A DNA stretch of 64,000 bases, taken from Mycobacterium neglectum. GTDB lineage: Bacteria > Actinomycetota > Actinomycetes > Mycobacteriales > Mycobacteriaceae. The DNA is taken from assembly GCF_002591975.1 (NCBI RefSeq), contig NZ_NVQE01000017.1, positions 52,369-116,368 of the forward strand. The letters run 5' to 3'. Position numbers and translations under genes: made by a program. The notes under the pieces are model-generated. The model did no database searches. It was not told where the DNA came from and saw only the letters and a list, made by a program, of their open reading frames with translations. Positions 1-8,327 of the stretch are shown in pieces; position 1 is the stretch's first letter; the number at the start of each line of letters is the position of its first letter.

Positions 1-27
1 GTCGGCTGCTGACCTGGAGACGGGCCT

Positions 28-759
28 ATGACGGTGACTGACACGGCGACGGAGACCGTTGTCGTCGCTCGTGACCTCCGAAAAATATTCGGCGACAACG
101 TCGTTCTCGACGGGCTGGACTTGCAGATCCGCGCGGGCGAGTTCGTCGCACTGCTGGGCCGCAGCGGCTCGGGCAAGAGCACCTTTCTGCGCGCGCTCGG
201 CGCACTGGACGGCGATGTCGAGGGCATCCTGCAGGTCCCCGAACGGCGCGCAATCGTATTCCAGGATCCGCGACTGCTGCCCTGGCAGCGCGTCCTGACG
301 AACGTGACGGTCGGCTTGCCCGCCACCTCCGCGGTGCGCAGGCAGGCGCTCGACGCGCTCACCGAGGTGGACCTGGCCGACAAGGCCAAGGTGTGGCCGC
401 GCACCCTGTCCGGCGGCGAAGCGCAGCGGGTGGCGCTGGCCCGCGCCTTGGTACGCGAGCCTGAATTGCTCTTGCTTGACGAACCTTTCGGTGCGTTGGA
501 TGCGCTGACCCGGATCAGGATGCACGGGCTGCTTCAAGATCTGTGTCGACGACATACGCCGGCTGTCCTGCTGGTCACCCACGATGTCGACGAGGCGATC
601 CTGCTGGCCGACCGAGTCGTGGTCTTGACCGCGGGCGCCATCTCGCTCGACCTCGAAGTCGAGGTGCCCATACCCCGTCGGCGGGAATCGGCGGAGTTCG
701 CGACACTGCGACGCCGGCTATTGACCGAGCTCGGCGTCATCGACGACCCACAGATCTAG
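28..759 (+). CDS. ssuB: ABC transporter ATP-binding protein, SsuB-like (aliphatic sulfonates/taurine)
   Basis: This is a cytoplasmic ATPase subunit (243 aa) that powers import of sulfonates or related anions. Walker A GRSGSGKS is at residues 44-51, the Q-loop FQD at 78-80, the signature LSGGE at 127-131, Walker B LLLLDE at 147-152 and the switch His (VTHD) at about 185. Length and motif spacing are normal for the nitrate/sulfonate/taurine ATPase family. The ATG follows GGAGACGGG. Positions 1-12 end in TGA in an open frame, which could be the tail of an upstream permease gene, but too little is visible to call it. The SsuA-like binding protein and TauD-like oxygenase downstream support sulfonate specificity by context; substrate is inferred. 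Confidence 0.9.
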   Translation: MTVTDTATETVVVARDLRKIFGDNVVLDGLDLQIRAGEFVALLGRSGSGKSTFLRALGALDGDVEGILQVPERRAIVFQDPRLLPWQRVLTNVTVGLPATSAVRRQALDALTEVDLADKAKVWPRTLSGGEAQRVALARALVREPELLLLDEPFGALDALTRIRMHGLLQDLCRRHTPAVLLVTHDVDEAILLADRVVVLTAGAISLDLEVEVPIPRRRESAEFATLRRRLLTELGVIDDPQI

Positions 760-780
760 CGACAAGAGAGATTCGAAACC

Positions 781-1845
781 ATGCGTATGTCATCACGATG
801 GAAACTGCCGGTGGCCCTGTCGATCACGCTGCTGGCCGGCGCCTGTGGCCTGTCCGACGATGCGGGCGACGCCGCCATCGACTCGGTGCGCATCGCCAAC
901 ACGGTCGACGTTCCGAGCGGCACGAAGCTGGTGATCGCCGAGCAGAACGGCACCCAGTCGTTGCCCTGGAGCCTGGCCAACGCAGGGAAGGAAGCACCGT
1001 ATTCGGTGGAGTTCGCGGACTTCAGTGGCGGCGCCGCGGTGATCGAGGCGCTGCGCTCAGGTGCGGCCGACGTCGGCTCCGTCGGTGAGGCGCCCGTGCC
1101 GATCGCCGTCGACAGCGGCGTCACCGACCTCGTCACCATCGGCCTGCAAGCCAATCCGGGCACCAGCGGCGGCTACTACCTGGTTGCCCGTCCCGACAGT
1201 GGGATCACCAGCATTGAGCAGTTGCGCGGCAAGCGGGTGGCGTATCCGCCGGGGTCCGGACGGCAGATGATCACCGCAGGCCTGCTCAAGCAGCACGGGC
1301 TGGACCTCAAGACCGATGTGCAACCGGTCGAACTCGCTGGGGCCGAGGTGGTTCCGACATTCGCAGCAGGTGCCGTCGAGGCGGCGATCGTGCTCGGCAA
1401 CCAGTACTACCAGCTGGGTGAACCACCGATCCTCGGCGACGGCAAGGGAATCAATACCGGTATCCAGACCTTGATCGTGCGCAAAGACATCCTGGACGAT
1501 CCGGTGAAGGTGGCGGCGATCGGCGATTACGTCGGCCGTGCGATCGCGGCCAACAACTGGAAGGACAGCCACGCCGACCAGTGGATCGACGCCTACTACG
1601 TCGACCAGCAGGGCATCACGTTCGATCAGGGCAAGAAGCTGTACGACGAAGACGGTCTCGCGCCGTACTACCCGATCGACGCGCAGTCCACCGCGCTGTT
1701 CCAGGACGTCGCCGACGGGCTGTTCGACTCCGGGGTTACCAAGACGCACGTCGACCTGGCGCCCTATATCGACGGTCGCTACAACGCGATCGTCGCCGCG
1801 CAGAACGCGCTTGACGGCGTAGAGCTCAAACCGATCGACTACTAG
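781..1845 (+). CDS. ABC transporter substrate-binding lipoprotein, SsuA-like
   Basis: A 354-aa extracytoplasmic solute-binding protein of the sulfonate/nitrate/taurine (SsuA/NMT1) family. The N-terminus has a basic start, a hydrophobic core and a lipobox ending LLAGAC with the lipidated Cys near residue 22, so it is probably a membrane-anchored lipoprotein. The core contains the family-typical stretch around GKRVAYPPGSG and an acidic/aromatic C-terminal half. It starts 21 nt after the ATPase gene and is followed 43 nt later by the dioxygenase gene, so the three genes look like one transcript. The ligand is inferred from context to be an alkanesulfonate or sulfate ester; no residue seen here fixes it. 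Confidence 0.88.
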   Translation: MRMSSRWKLPVALSITLLAGACGLSDDAGDAAIDSVRIANTVDVPSGTKLVIAEQNGTQSLPWSLANAGKEAPYSVEFADFSGGAAVIEALRSGAADVGSVGEAPVPIAVDSGVTDLVTIGLQANPGTSGGYYLVARPDSGITSIEQLRGKRVAYPPGSGRQMITAGLLKQHGLDLKTDVQPVELAGAEVVPTFAAGAVEAAIVLGNQYYQLGEPPILGDGKGINTGIQTLIVRKDILDDPVKVAAIGDYVGRAIAANNWKDSHADQWIDAYYVDQQGITFDQGKKLYDEDGLAPYYPIDAQSTALFQDVADGLFDSGVTKTHVDLAPYIDGRYNAIVAAQNALDGVELKPIDY

Positions 1846-1888
1846 AACGCAGTCCTAGAAACCGTTGTAAGAGAAAGGAATCACGACG

Positions 1889-2815
1889 ATGACACTGGCG
1901 ACCACAGCACTGGACGTCCGTCCGCAATCCGGTTGGACCGGAGCCGAGATCAGCGGGGTAGACCTCACCGAGCCATTGCACGACGACCACGTCGCAGAGA
2001 TCCGCGCCGCGCTGCTGAAGTGGAAGGTGGTGTTCTTCCGCGACCAGTTCATCTCGCACGACGACCATCTGAGGTTCGCCCGTGCCTTCGGAGCACCGAC
2101 GCCCGCGCATCCGTTGTTCGATGCGATTCCCGATCCGGAATACCCCACGATCTACCCGATCTTTCGCGATCGGTTCAAGGCTCGTTTTCGCGGTATCGGA
2201 GGCAATAGCTTCGACAAGCCGAATTGGCACGCCGACGTCACCGCGGCGGTGAACCCGCCCGCCGCATCGATCCTGCGCGCCGAGGTCATTCCGCCTTATG
2301 GGGGAGACACCCAGTGGTCCAACACCGTCGCCGCCTACGAGGGGCTGTCGGAGCCGCTGCGCGGGCTCGCCGATGGGCTGCGCGCGGTGCACCGCTTCTC
2401 ACCGCCGGACGGCGCGACCGCCACCGAGGACTACCAGCGCCGCGTCAACAGCCGCCCACTGCTGACCGAACACCCCGTGGTGCGGGTGCATCCCGAGACG
2501 GGGGAGAAGGCGCTCTACGTCAATCCGGGATTCACCAGCCATATCGTCGACGTGTCGCCGCACGAAAGCCGCCGCCTCCTCGGCCTGTTCTACGACGAGC
2601 TGGCCCGCCCCGAGTACACCGTCCGCTTCAAGTGGGCACCCGGCAGCATTGCGTTCTGGGACAACCGCTCCACGGTGCACCTGGCGCCGTCGGACCTGAC
2701 GACCGATCACGACCGACGGCTCTACCGGGTGACTCTGGTCGGCGACGTGCCGGTCGGCTCCGACGGGCGCGCGTCGGTGGCGCTGGACGGAGACCCGTTC
2801 AACGCGGCGAGCTGA
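1889..2815 (+). CDS. TauD/TfdA family Fe(II)/2-oxoglutarate dioxygenase
   Basis: A 308-aa dioxygenase of the taurine dioxygenase/alkylsulfatase (TauD/AtsK) family. It would oxidatively cleave a sulfonate or alkyl sulfate to release sulfite or sulfate, using Fe(II), O2 and 2-oxoglutarate. The 2-His-1-carboxylate facial triad is visible as H114-A-D116 and distal H264 (STVHLAP), and an Arg near 276-280 (RRLYR) fits the 2-oxoglutarate carboxylate ligand. A clear ribosome-binding site (AGAAAGGA) precedes the ATG. It is the last gene of the sulfonate unit and is followed by a strong hairpin at 2835-2859. Whether the substrate is taurine, another sulfonate or a sulfate ester cannot be told from sequence alone. 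Confidence 0.9.
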   Translation: MTLATTALDVRPQSGWTGAEISGVDLTEPLHDDHVAEIRAALLKWKVVFFRDQFISHDDHLRFARAFGAPTPAHPLFDAIPDPEYPTIYPIFRDRFKARFRGIGGNSFDKPNWHADVTAAVNPPAASILRAEVIPPYGGDTQWSNTVAAYEGLSEPLRGLADGLRAVHRFSPPDGATATEDYQRRVNSRPLLTEHPVVRVHPETGEKALYVNPGFTSHIVDVSPHESRRLLGLFYDELARPEYTVRFKWAPGSIAFWDNRSTVHLAPSDLTTDHDRRLYRVTLVGDVPVGSDGRASVALDGDPFNAAS

Positions 2816-2834
2816 CCGGAATCGGGGCCGCGAC

Positions 2835-2859
2835 GCGCGACCGAGTTGTACGGTCGCGC
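2835..2859 (+). terminator. Perfect 9-bp hairpin between dioxygenase and esterase genes
   Basis: The arms GCGCGACCG (2835-2843) and CGGTCGCGC (2851-2859) pair perfectly around a 7-nt loop. The hairpin lies 20 nt after the dioxygenase stop and ends one base before the ATG at 2861. No U-tract follows, as is usual for mycobacterial terminators. It may end the sulfonate transcript, or mask the translation start of the next gene on read-through RNA. Confidence 0.5.
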
Positions 2860-2860
2860 C

Positions 2861-3925
2861 ATGGCCGCCTACGGACGTCACGCCGACCCAGAATCCACTC
2901 TCGCCACCGACCCGCGCGCTGACCCGCGAATGGTCAAGGCGCTCGCCGAGTTCGGGCTGGACGGCAGAATGCCGCCGGTTCCGCTGGCCGTCGATGCCCC
3001 GTTGGAGGAGCGGCTGGCCTTCGCCACGATGAGCGAAGAGGGCATGGGCGCCATCTTCGACGTGTTCGCACAAGCGGCGCCCGCAGCCACCGGGGTCACC
3101 ACGACGACGACCACCATCACCGGCGACGACGGCAACGACATCACGCTGTTCATCACCCGCCCCGACGACGCCGACGGATCGGTTCCCGGTGTCGTCCATC
3201 TGCACGGCGGTGGCATGGCGATCGGCAGTGCCGGCGACACCGGATACATGAGGCTGCGTGAACACCTCGCTGCGACAGGCGTTGTCGTCGTCGGTGTGGA
3301 GTTCCGCAACTCCGGCGGCAAGCTTGGCCCGCACGCGTTCCCGGCGGGTCTGAACGACTGCGCGGCCGCTGTCCGATGGGCCGCAGCCAACAGCACCGAA
3401 CTCGGTATCACGCACCTGATCGTGGCCGGTGAATCCGGCGGCGGGAACCTCACGCTCACCGTCGCGCACAAGGCGAAGCGGGAAGGCTGGCTGGACGAGA
3501 TCGCGGGCCTCTACGCCCAATGCCCGTACATCTCGAATCGTTGGCTCGAAGAGTGCGAGGACTTACCGTCGCTCACCGAGAACGACGAGTACTTCGTCAC
3601 ATGCCATCAGTTGGCGCTGCTCGGTTCGCTCTACGACCCCACCAACAGCCATGCCGATGACGCGACCTGTTGGGCGGCGGTGGCCACCGACGACGAGTTG
3701 GCGGGCATGCCGCCGCACGTCATCTCGGTCAACGAACTGGACCCGCTGCGCGACGAAGGCTTGCAGTACTACCGCCGCCTGCTGCAAGCCGGGGTGCCTG
3801 CGGTGGGCCGAATGGTCGCGGGCACCTGCCACGGCGGCGACCTGCTACTGCCGCATGTGATGCCGGAGGTGTTCGACGCCAGTATCCGCGACGTCAGTGG
3901 GTTCGCGAAGTCGCTCGGGAGCTAG
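2861..3925 (+). CDS. Alpha/beta hydrolase fold-3 esterase/lipase (HSL family)
   Basis: A 354-aa serine esterase of the hormone-sensitive lipase family. The oxyanion motif HGGG is at about residues 115-118, the nucleophile Ser192 sits in GESGG, and an Asp near 294 (NELDPLRDEG) and His324 (CHGGD) complete the triad. No signal peptide is seen, so the enzyme is probably cytoplasmic. ATG 2861 was chosen over TTG 2846 because the TTG lies inside the loop of the hairpin at 2835-2859. The stop codon overlaps that of the converging secreted-protein gene within CTAG. The substrate is unknown; mycobacteria have many such Lip proteins. Confidence 0.88.
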   Translation: MAAYGRHADPESTLATDPRADPRMVKALAEFGLDGRMPPVPLAVDAPLEERLAFATMSEEGMGAIFDVFAQAAPAATGVTTTTTTITGDDGNDITLFITRPDDADGSVPGVVHLHGGGMAIGSAGDTGYMRLREHLAATGVVVVGVEFRNSGGKLGPHAFPAGLNDCAAAVRWAAANSTELGITHLIVAGESGGGNLTLTVAHKAKREGWLDEIAGLYAQCPYISNRWLEECEDLPSLTENDEYFVTCHQLALLGSLYDPTNSHADDATCWAAVATDDELAGMPPHVISVNELDPLRDEGLQYYRRLLQAGVPAVGRMVAGTCHGGDLLLPHVMPEVFDASIRDVSGFAKSLGS

Positions 3926-4152
3926 CCGACGACCACGGGGTTGTTGCCGATGCCGGGCACGATCACTTCACCCATGCCCTGCTGCGACGGGGACCGCGTC
4001 TGCGGCTGCTGATGGAACGGCTGGCACACACCGACGTACGTGACTTCTTCACACGGGCCGGAAGGTGCTGCGCCCGCAATGCCGGCCGTGCCCAACGCGG
4101 CGGCCGCAACGGCCATCGCCGCGAGTGCTGATCGAACTGTCAGCCTGTGCAT
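3922..4152 (-). CDS. Small secreted protein, positionally like Rv0559c
   Basis: A 76-aa protein with a classic Sec signal peptide (basic MHRLTVR, Ala/Val-rich core, cleavage expected after GIAGAA). It leaves a mature peptide of about 48 residues with two Cys (GPCEE and GVCQP) that could form one disulfide. ATG 4152 was chosen over the upstream in-frame start because GGAAGGA lies just before it and the signal peptide begins there. The position just before the menJ block resembles the small secreted protein Rv0559c in M. tuberculosis, but homology could not be verified. The function is unknown. The stop overlaps the esterase stop by 4 nt. Confidence 0.72.
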   Translation of the reverse strand: MHRLTVRSALAAMAVAAAALGTAGIAGAAPSGPCEEVTYVGVCQPFHQQPQTRSPSQQGMGEVIVPGIGNNPVVVG

Positions 4153-4288
4153 CGTGGATTCCTTCCGCCGATGCTCATGGGAACGCCGTTGCAGTCCAGA
4201 GTAATCCCGCAAAGTGTTTCGGGATAGGTCGTCTAGCAGGGCTTACAGTTAGTCTGGCTGTGCAAATCCCCGGCGCTGGCAACGGTTT

Positions 4289-4732
4289 TCACGAGCCACC
4301 GGCAGGCGCTGGGCGCCGCCTGCGCCAAATCGCCGCCGTCTGCGCGCCGACGTCTGGGCCGTGCGTCTGCTGGAAATTGCGGCCGCCCCTTGCGAATGTG
4401 GCGAGCACCGCGGCGGGCACTTCGGGTTCGAGCACCGGATCGGTGATCCATCGACACGGCCGGACGTGGACGAGGTCGACGGCGGCACCCGCGTCGTCGT
4501 AGAAGAGCGGGCCGTCGATGCGGCCGAGCCAGTAGAGGCCGTCGGTGTCGCGGGTCCACACGAACGACCCGTCGGCTACGTCGCCGAACCGGGTGATCCG
4601 ACGCGCAAGCCGCTCGTCGGCGCCGGCCTCACCGAAGCCGACCAGTCCCGCGGCGAGCGCGCGATCAATCGTCGGTTGAAGGTCGACGTCGTCACGGCGG
4701 GACCGCATCGGAGCGCGGTAGACATCGGGCAC
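4289..4732 (-). CDS. Conserved hypothetical protein, actinobacterial family
   Basis: A soluble 147-aa protein, or 139 aa if the ATG at 4708 is used instead of GTG 4732. It has a His/Trp/Arg-rich core with the segments FVWTRDTDGLYWLGRI, VDLVHVRPCRW and VLATFARGGRNFQQTH. These resemble a conserved small actinobacterial domain without an assigned function that recurs near restriction or nucleic-acid genes; this is memory of the pattern, not a search result. The C-terminus (AAIWRRRR) is basic, consistent with nucleic-acid contact but not proof. It is transcribed divergently from the small membrane protein at 4754. The open frame continues to 5368 only because it shadows menJ. Confidence 0.6.
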   Translation of the reverse strand: MPDVYRAPMRSRRDDVDLQPTIDRALAAGLVGFGEAGADERLARRITRFGDVADGSFVWTRDTDGLYWLGRIDGPLFYDDAGAAVDLVHVRPCRWITDPVLEPEVPAAVLATFARGGRNFQQTHGPDVGAQTAAIWRRRRPAPAGGS

Positions 4733-4753
4733 CCGCGATATTCTGCACGCGAG

Positions 4754-5023
4754 ATGGAAACGTTCAAGCGGTATCTGATGTTTCAGGCCATGATGTTCGT
4801 CTTCGGAATCGTCGGCCCGATCTTCCTGATCATGTTCTTCGCTTCCCAGCCCGACCCCGCTCTCCGCTGGGCGTACTGGTGGGGTCTGATCATCACCGTC
4901 GGCGACATCCTGATTGCCTTGTGGCTCACCGCGACAACCGGGGACGGCAAGACACCCAGGGATGTCAATATCGCGCTGGCACTGCAGAAGTTCAAGCAGG
5001 GTGGCAGCGCGGACGACGGCTAG
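4754..5023 (+). CDS. Small membrane protein with two transmembrane segments
   Basis: An 89-aa protein with two hydrophobic helices (about residues 8-30 and 39-60) joined by a short polar loop (ASQPDPALRW), and a polar C-terminal tail with GDGKTPRD. The function is unknown. A TATTCT box (4739-4744) lies 9 nt before the ATG, which would give a nearly leaderless transcript. The stop codon shares CTAG with the converging menJ gene. The hydrophobicity pattern is clear, so a real gene is likely, although nothing identifies a family. Confidence 0.65.
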   Translation: METFKRYLMFQAMMFVFGIVGPIFLIMFFASQPDPALRWAYWWGLIITVGDILIALWLTATTGDGKTPRDVNIALALQKFKQGGSADDG

Positions 5024-6240
5024 CGGAACGGCGGTCGTTCGTCGATCCGACGCGATGCCGCACCCGCTCGCCGCCAGAGCCGCGCAACCCAGTCGGCATC
5101 CTCGTCGGTGACGAAGTTGCCCATCACGCGGACCGCGATCGTCATGAGGAACGTCGACCGCATCGCCAGCGGCCCCGTCGCGGGCAGGAACCGCGGGATC
5201 GTCAGGAGCAGGCCCAGCCGTCGCGCCACGGAGAAGCCCTGCGCGTAATGCGCCGACAAGACCGCGGGCCACGCCGAGGTGAAGTCGCCGGTGCCCAGCA
5301 GCGCGGCCGCCAGCCTGCCGGTCTCCAGGCCGTAGTCGATGCCCTCGCCGTTGAGCGGGTTGACGCACGCTGCGGCGTCCCCGATCAGCATCCAGTTCGG
5401 CCCGGCCACCCCGGATACGGCCCCACCCATCGGCAACAACGCCGACAAACCCGCGCGAGGCTCACCGTCGAAGCCCCATTCCTCGCGGCGCAGGTCGGTG
5501 TAATACGACATCAGCGGCCGCAGCGCGGCGTCCGCCGGCCGTTTGGCGGTCGCGAGCGCGCCGACGCCGATGTTCACCTCGCCGTTGCCCAGCGGGAAGA
5601 TCCAGCCGTAGCCCGGCAGGACCTCACGCTCCGGTGAGCGCAGCTCGAGATGCGACGTGATCCACGGCTCGTTCGCGCGCGGCGTGGCGATATACCCGCG
5701 GATAGCCACGCCGTAGACCGTCCGCTTGTGCCATTCCCGACCGAGCACCCGCCCGAGAGTCGATCGCGCACCGTCGGCGACGATCAGCTCGCCGCACCCG
5801 ATCTCGGCGCCGTCGTCCAATATCAACGACGACACCCGGCCCGACGAATCATGGCGAACGTCAACGGCTTTGGCGCCGAGCATCATCTTGGCGCCCTCGT
5901 CGACGGCCACCATGCGAATGCGGTCGTCGAGTTCGGTGCGCGGGACCGCGCTTGAGGTGGCGGGGAACGACGGGCCCGGCCACTCGATCTCGACGTCGGC
6001 GCCGAAGCCCGACATCCGCAGCCCGCGGTGCCGGACGTGGCCGTCGAGCCACGAACCGAGCCCGAGTAGCTCCATCTCCTGGACCGCGCGGGGAGTCAGC
6101 CCGTCGCCGCACGCCTTGTCGCGCGGGAACTGCGCGGAGTCGATCACGAGCACGTCGCGCCCGGCGCGGCACGCCCACGCCGCTGCGGCCGAACCGGCGG
6201 GTCCGGCCCCGACGACCACCACGTCGGCTCGTGTGTTCAT
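5020..6240 (-). CDS. menJ: Menaquinone reductase MenJ (geranylgeranyl reductase family FAD enzyme)
   Basis: A 406-aa flavoprotein that in mycobacteria reduces one isoprene double bond of menaquinone-9 to give MK-9(II-H2) at the membrane. The N-terminal Rossmann motif GAGPAG (11-16) binds the FAD ADP, the segment DKACGDGL is typical of the geranylgeranyl-reductase family, and the C-terminal FAD motif GDAAACVNPLNGEGI is intact. Its gene order with grcC1, htpX and gpsA matches Rv0561c-Rv0564c, which supports the specific name. It is divergent from grcC1 with only 21 nt between start codons, so the two promoters overlap. A CATACT box lies 7 nt before the ATG. Confidence 0.9.
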   Translation of the reverse strand: MNTRADVVVVGAGPAGSAAAAWACRAGRDVLVIDSAQFPRDKACGDGLTPRAVQEMELLGLGSWLDGHVRHRGLRMSGFGADVEIEWPGPSFPATSSAVPRTELDDRIRMVAVDEGAKMMLGAKAVDVRHDSSGRVSSLILDDGAEIGCGELIVADGARSTLGRVLGREWHKRTVYGVAIRGYIATPRANEPWITSHLELRSPEREVLPGYGWIFPLGNGEVNIGVGALATAKRPADAALRPLMSYYTDLRREEWGFDGEPRAGLSALLPMGGAVSGVAGPNWMLIGDAAACVNPLNGEGIDYGLETGRLAAALLGTGDFTSAWPAVLSAHYAQGFSVARRLGLLLTIPRFLPATGPLAMRSTFLMTIAVRVMGNFVTDEDADWVARLWRRAGAASRRIDERPPFR

Positions 6241-6249
6241 AGCTCCCAG

Positions 6250-6255
6250 TATGTT
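6250..6255 (+). promoter_or_regulatory. TATGTT -10 box, probable leaderless grcC1 promoter
   Basis: TATGTT fits the mycobacterial TANNNT -10 consensus and lies exactly 6 nt before the GTG of grcC1. Transcription would therefore begin at or next to the start codon. No Shine-Dalgarno sequence is present, and the 21-nt gap to menJ leaves no room for a longer leader. Confidence 0.5.
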
Positions 6256-6261
6256 GGCAGG

Positions 6262-7269
6262 GTGAGGACACCGGCGAGTGTGGTGGCAGGCGTCGACTTC
6301 GGAGACGCCGCTTTTGCGCAGGACGTTCGCGAGGCGGTGGCCCGCATCGAGGATTTAATGGCCACTGAACTGGGCAAAGCCGACGTGCTGATGTCCGAGG
6401 CCGTTCAGCACCTGTTTCAGGCCGGCGGTAAGCGGTTCCGCCCGCTGTTCACCGTGTTGTCGGCGCGGCTCGGGCCCGAACCCGATGCTTGGCAGGTCGA
6501 TGTCGCCGGCGCCGTCATCGAGTTGGTCCACCTCGCGACGCTGTACCACGACGACGTGATGGACGAGGCGCAGGTCCGGCGTGGTGCGCCCAGCGCGAAC
6601 GCACGGTGGAGCAACAACATCGCGATCCTGGCTGGTGACTACCTGTTCGCGACAGCTTCCCGGCTGGTCTCCCGGCTGGGCCCCGAAGCGGTGCGCATCA
6701 TCGCCGACACGTTCGCCCAGCTGGTCACGGGCCAGATGCGCGAAACTCGCGGCGCGGCGGAGCATGTCGACTCCGTCGAGCACTACCTCAAGGTGGTGTA
6801 CGAGAAGACCGCGTGCCTGATCGCGGCGTCCGGCCGGTTCGGCGCGACGTTCTCCGGCGCCGACGAGGAGCAGATCGAGCGGCTGAGCCGCCTCGGCGGC
6901 ATCGTCGGCACAGCGTTCCAGATCTCCGACGACATCATCGACATCGACAGCGATCCAGACGAATCTGGAAAGTTGCCCGGGACGGATCTGCGCGAGGGCG
7001 TGCACACGCTGCCGGTGCTGTACGCGCTGCGGGAGACGGGTGCCGACGCCGACCGGCTGCGTCAGCTGCTGGCCGGTCCGGTGGCGGACGACGACGATCT
7101 CGCGGAGGCACTCCGCCTGCTGCGCGCCTCGCAGGGCATGGTGCGGGCCAAAGAGACGGTCGCGCAGTATGCCGCGCAGGCCCGTGAGGAGTTGGCGAAT
7201 CTGCCCGAGGGTCCAGGCCGTCAGGCGTTGGCGACGCTGGCGGATTACACGGCGAATCGCCACGGCTGA
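6262..7269 (+). CDS. grcC1: Polyprenyl diphosphate synthase GrcC1
   Basis: A 335-aa trans-prenyltransferase that condenses isopentenyl diphosphate onto allylic diphosphates to make a long prenyl chain, plausibly the menaquinone side chain given the menJ neighbour. The first Asp-rich motif DDVMD is at 97-101, the second DDIID at 223-227, and GGKRFRP near the N-terminus binds isopentenyl diphosphate. The residue five before the first motif is Ala, a small residue that permits long products. It starts with GTG immediately downstream of a TANNNT box. Synteny with Rv0562 supports the symbol. Product length is inferred. Confidence 0.9.
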   Translation: MRTPASVVAGVDFGDAAFAQDVREAVARIEDLMATELGKADVLMSEAVQHLFQAGGKRFRPLFTVLSARLGPEPDAWQVDVAGAVIELVHLATLYHDDVMDEAQVRRGAPSANARWSNNIAILAGDYLFATASRLVSRLGPEAVRIIADTFAQLVTGQMRETRGAAEHVDSVEHYLKVVYEKTACLIAASGRFGATFSGADEEQIERLSRLGGIVGTAFQISDDIIDIDSDPDESGKLPGTDLREGVHTLPVLYALRETGADADRLRQLLAGPVADDDDLAEALRLLRASQGMVRAKETVAQYAAQAREELANLPEGPGRQALATLADYTANRHG

Positions 7270-7310
7270 CGGCGCGGAACTTGCGCAGCCGGGCTAAGCG
7301 TTAGAACAGC

Positions 7311-8189
7311 ATGACCTGGCATCCGCACGCGAACACGGCTAAGACGTTCTTGCTGCTCGCGGGCTTTTCGGCGCTCATCGTCTTCATCGGCGCGCTGTTC
7401 GGGCGGAACATCATGTTTCTGGCCGTGCTGTTCGCGGTCGGCATGAACGTCTACGTGTACTTCAACAGCGACAAGCTGGCGTTGAAAGCGATGCATGCGC
7501 AGCCGGTGAACGAGATGCAGGCGCCGGCGATGTACAAGATCGTGCGCGAACTGGCGACCACGGCCCGCCAGCCCATGCCGCGACTGTACGTGAGCGACAC
7601 CGCAGCGCCGAATGCGTTCGCAACGGGACGCAACCCGCGCAACGCGGCGGTGTGCTGCACGACGGGGATCCTCGGCATCCTCAACGAGCGGGAACTGCGG
7701 GCGGTGCTCGGCCACGAGCTCAGTCACGTGTACAACCGCGACATACTCATCTCATGTGTGGCCGGTGCGATGGCCGCGGTGATCACCGCGCTTGCGAACC
7801 TGGCCTTCTTTGCGAGCATGTTCGGTGGTAACCGCGATGGCGGCACCAATCCCTTTGCGATTCTTCTGGTTTCGCTCCTCGGCCCGATCGCCGCGACGGT
7901 GATCAAGCTGGCCGTGTCGCGGTCGCGTGAGTATCAGGCCGATCAATCGGGCGCAGAGTTGACCGGTGACCCGCTGGCGTTGGCGAGCGCGCTGCGCAAG
8001 ATCAGCTCGGGTGTGCAGCAGGCACCGCTGCCGCCGGAGCCGCAGCTGGCCGACCAGGCGCACCTGATGATCGCCAACCCGTTCCGGGCGGGTGAGAAGA
8101 TCGGCAAGCTCTTCGCGACGCATCCGCCGATGGAAGACCGGATCGCGCGGCTGGAGGCGATGGCCGGCCGCGGGCCGGACCGCTACTGA
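7311..8189 (+). CDS. htpX: Membrane zinc protease HtpX
   Basis: A 292-aa integral membrane M48 metalloprotease that degrades damaged membrane proteins. Two N-terminal transmembrane segments (about 10-30 and 33-50) precede the zinc motif HELSH (135-139). Two further hydrophobic stretches follow, and the third zinc ligand Glu is in SREYQAD (about 207). The length is normal for the family. It lies 41 nt downstream of grcC1 in the same direction, as in M. tuberculosis (Rv0562-Rv0563). A nested hairpin follows the stop codon. Confidence 0.95.
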   Translation: MTWHPHANTAKTFLLLAGFSALIVFIGALFGRNIMFLAVLFAVGMNVYVYFNSDKLALKAMHAQPVNEMQAPAMYKIVRELATTARQPMPRLYVSDTAAPNAFATGRNPRNAAVCCTTGILGILNERELRAVLGHELSHVYNRDILISCVAGAMAAVITALANLAFFASMFGGNRDGGTNPFAILLVSLLGPIAATVIKLAVSRSREYQADQSGAELTGDPLALASALRKISSGVQQAPLPPEPQLADQAHLMIANPFRAGEKIGKLFATHPPMEDRIARLEAMAGRGPDRY

Positions 8190-8193
8190 GCGA

Positions 8194-8238
8194 TTTGTGT
8201 GCGTTCCCGTGCGGTCACCGCACGCAAACGCGCACAAA
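8194..8238 (+). terminator. Nested hairpin after htpX
   Basis: The outer arms TTTGTGTGCGTT (8194-8205) and AAACGCGCACAAA (8226-8238) pair with few mismatches. They enclose a near-perfect inner stem CGTGCGGT/ACCGCACG (8208-8224). The structure begins 4 nt after the htpX stop. No U-tract follows, so it is a terminator candidate of the mycobacterial type. Confidence 0.5.
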
Positions 8239-8327
8239 CCACGTGGTCGACCGGGTAACACCCGCAGGCCAGCGGCCGATGTGAAGGGCATGCTGCGAGT
8301 CACATGCGCGCCACTTAGGGTGTGGAC

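Noticed and set aside
1..27. End of an upstream sulfonate permease gene
   Set aside because: Only four codons to a TGA are visible, too little to support a feature.
4733..5368. Upstream extension of the minus-strand frame that contains the hypothetical gene at 4289
   Set aside because: This part is antisense to the small membrane gene and a shadow of menJ; its composition (Arg/Ala/Gly-rich) is typical of a shadow frame.
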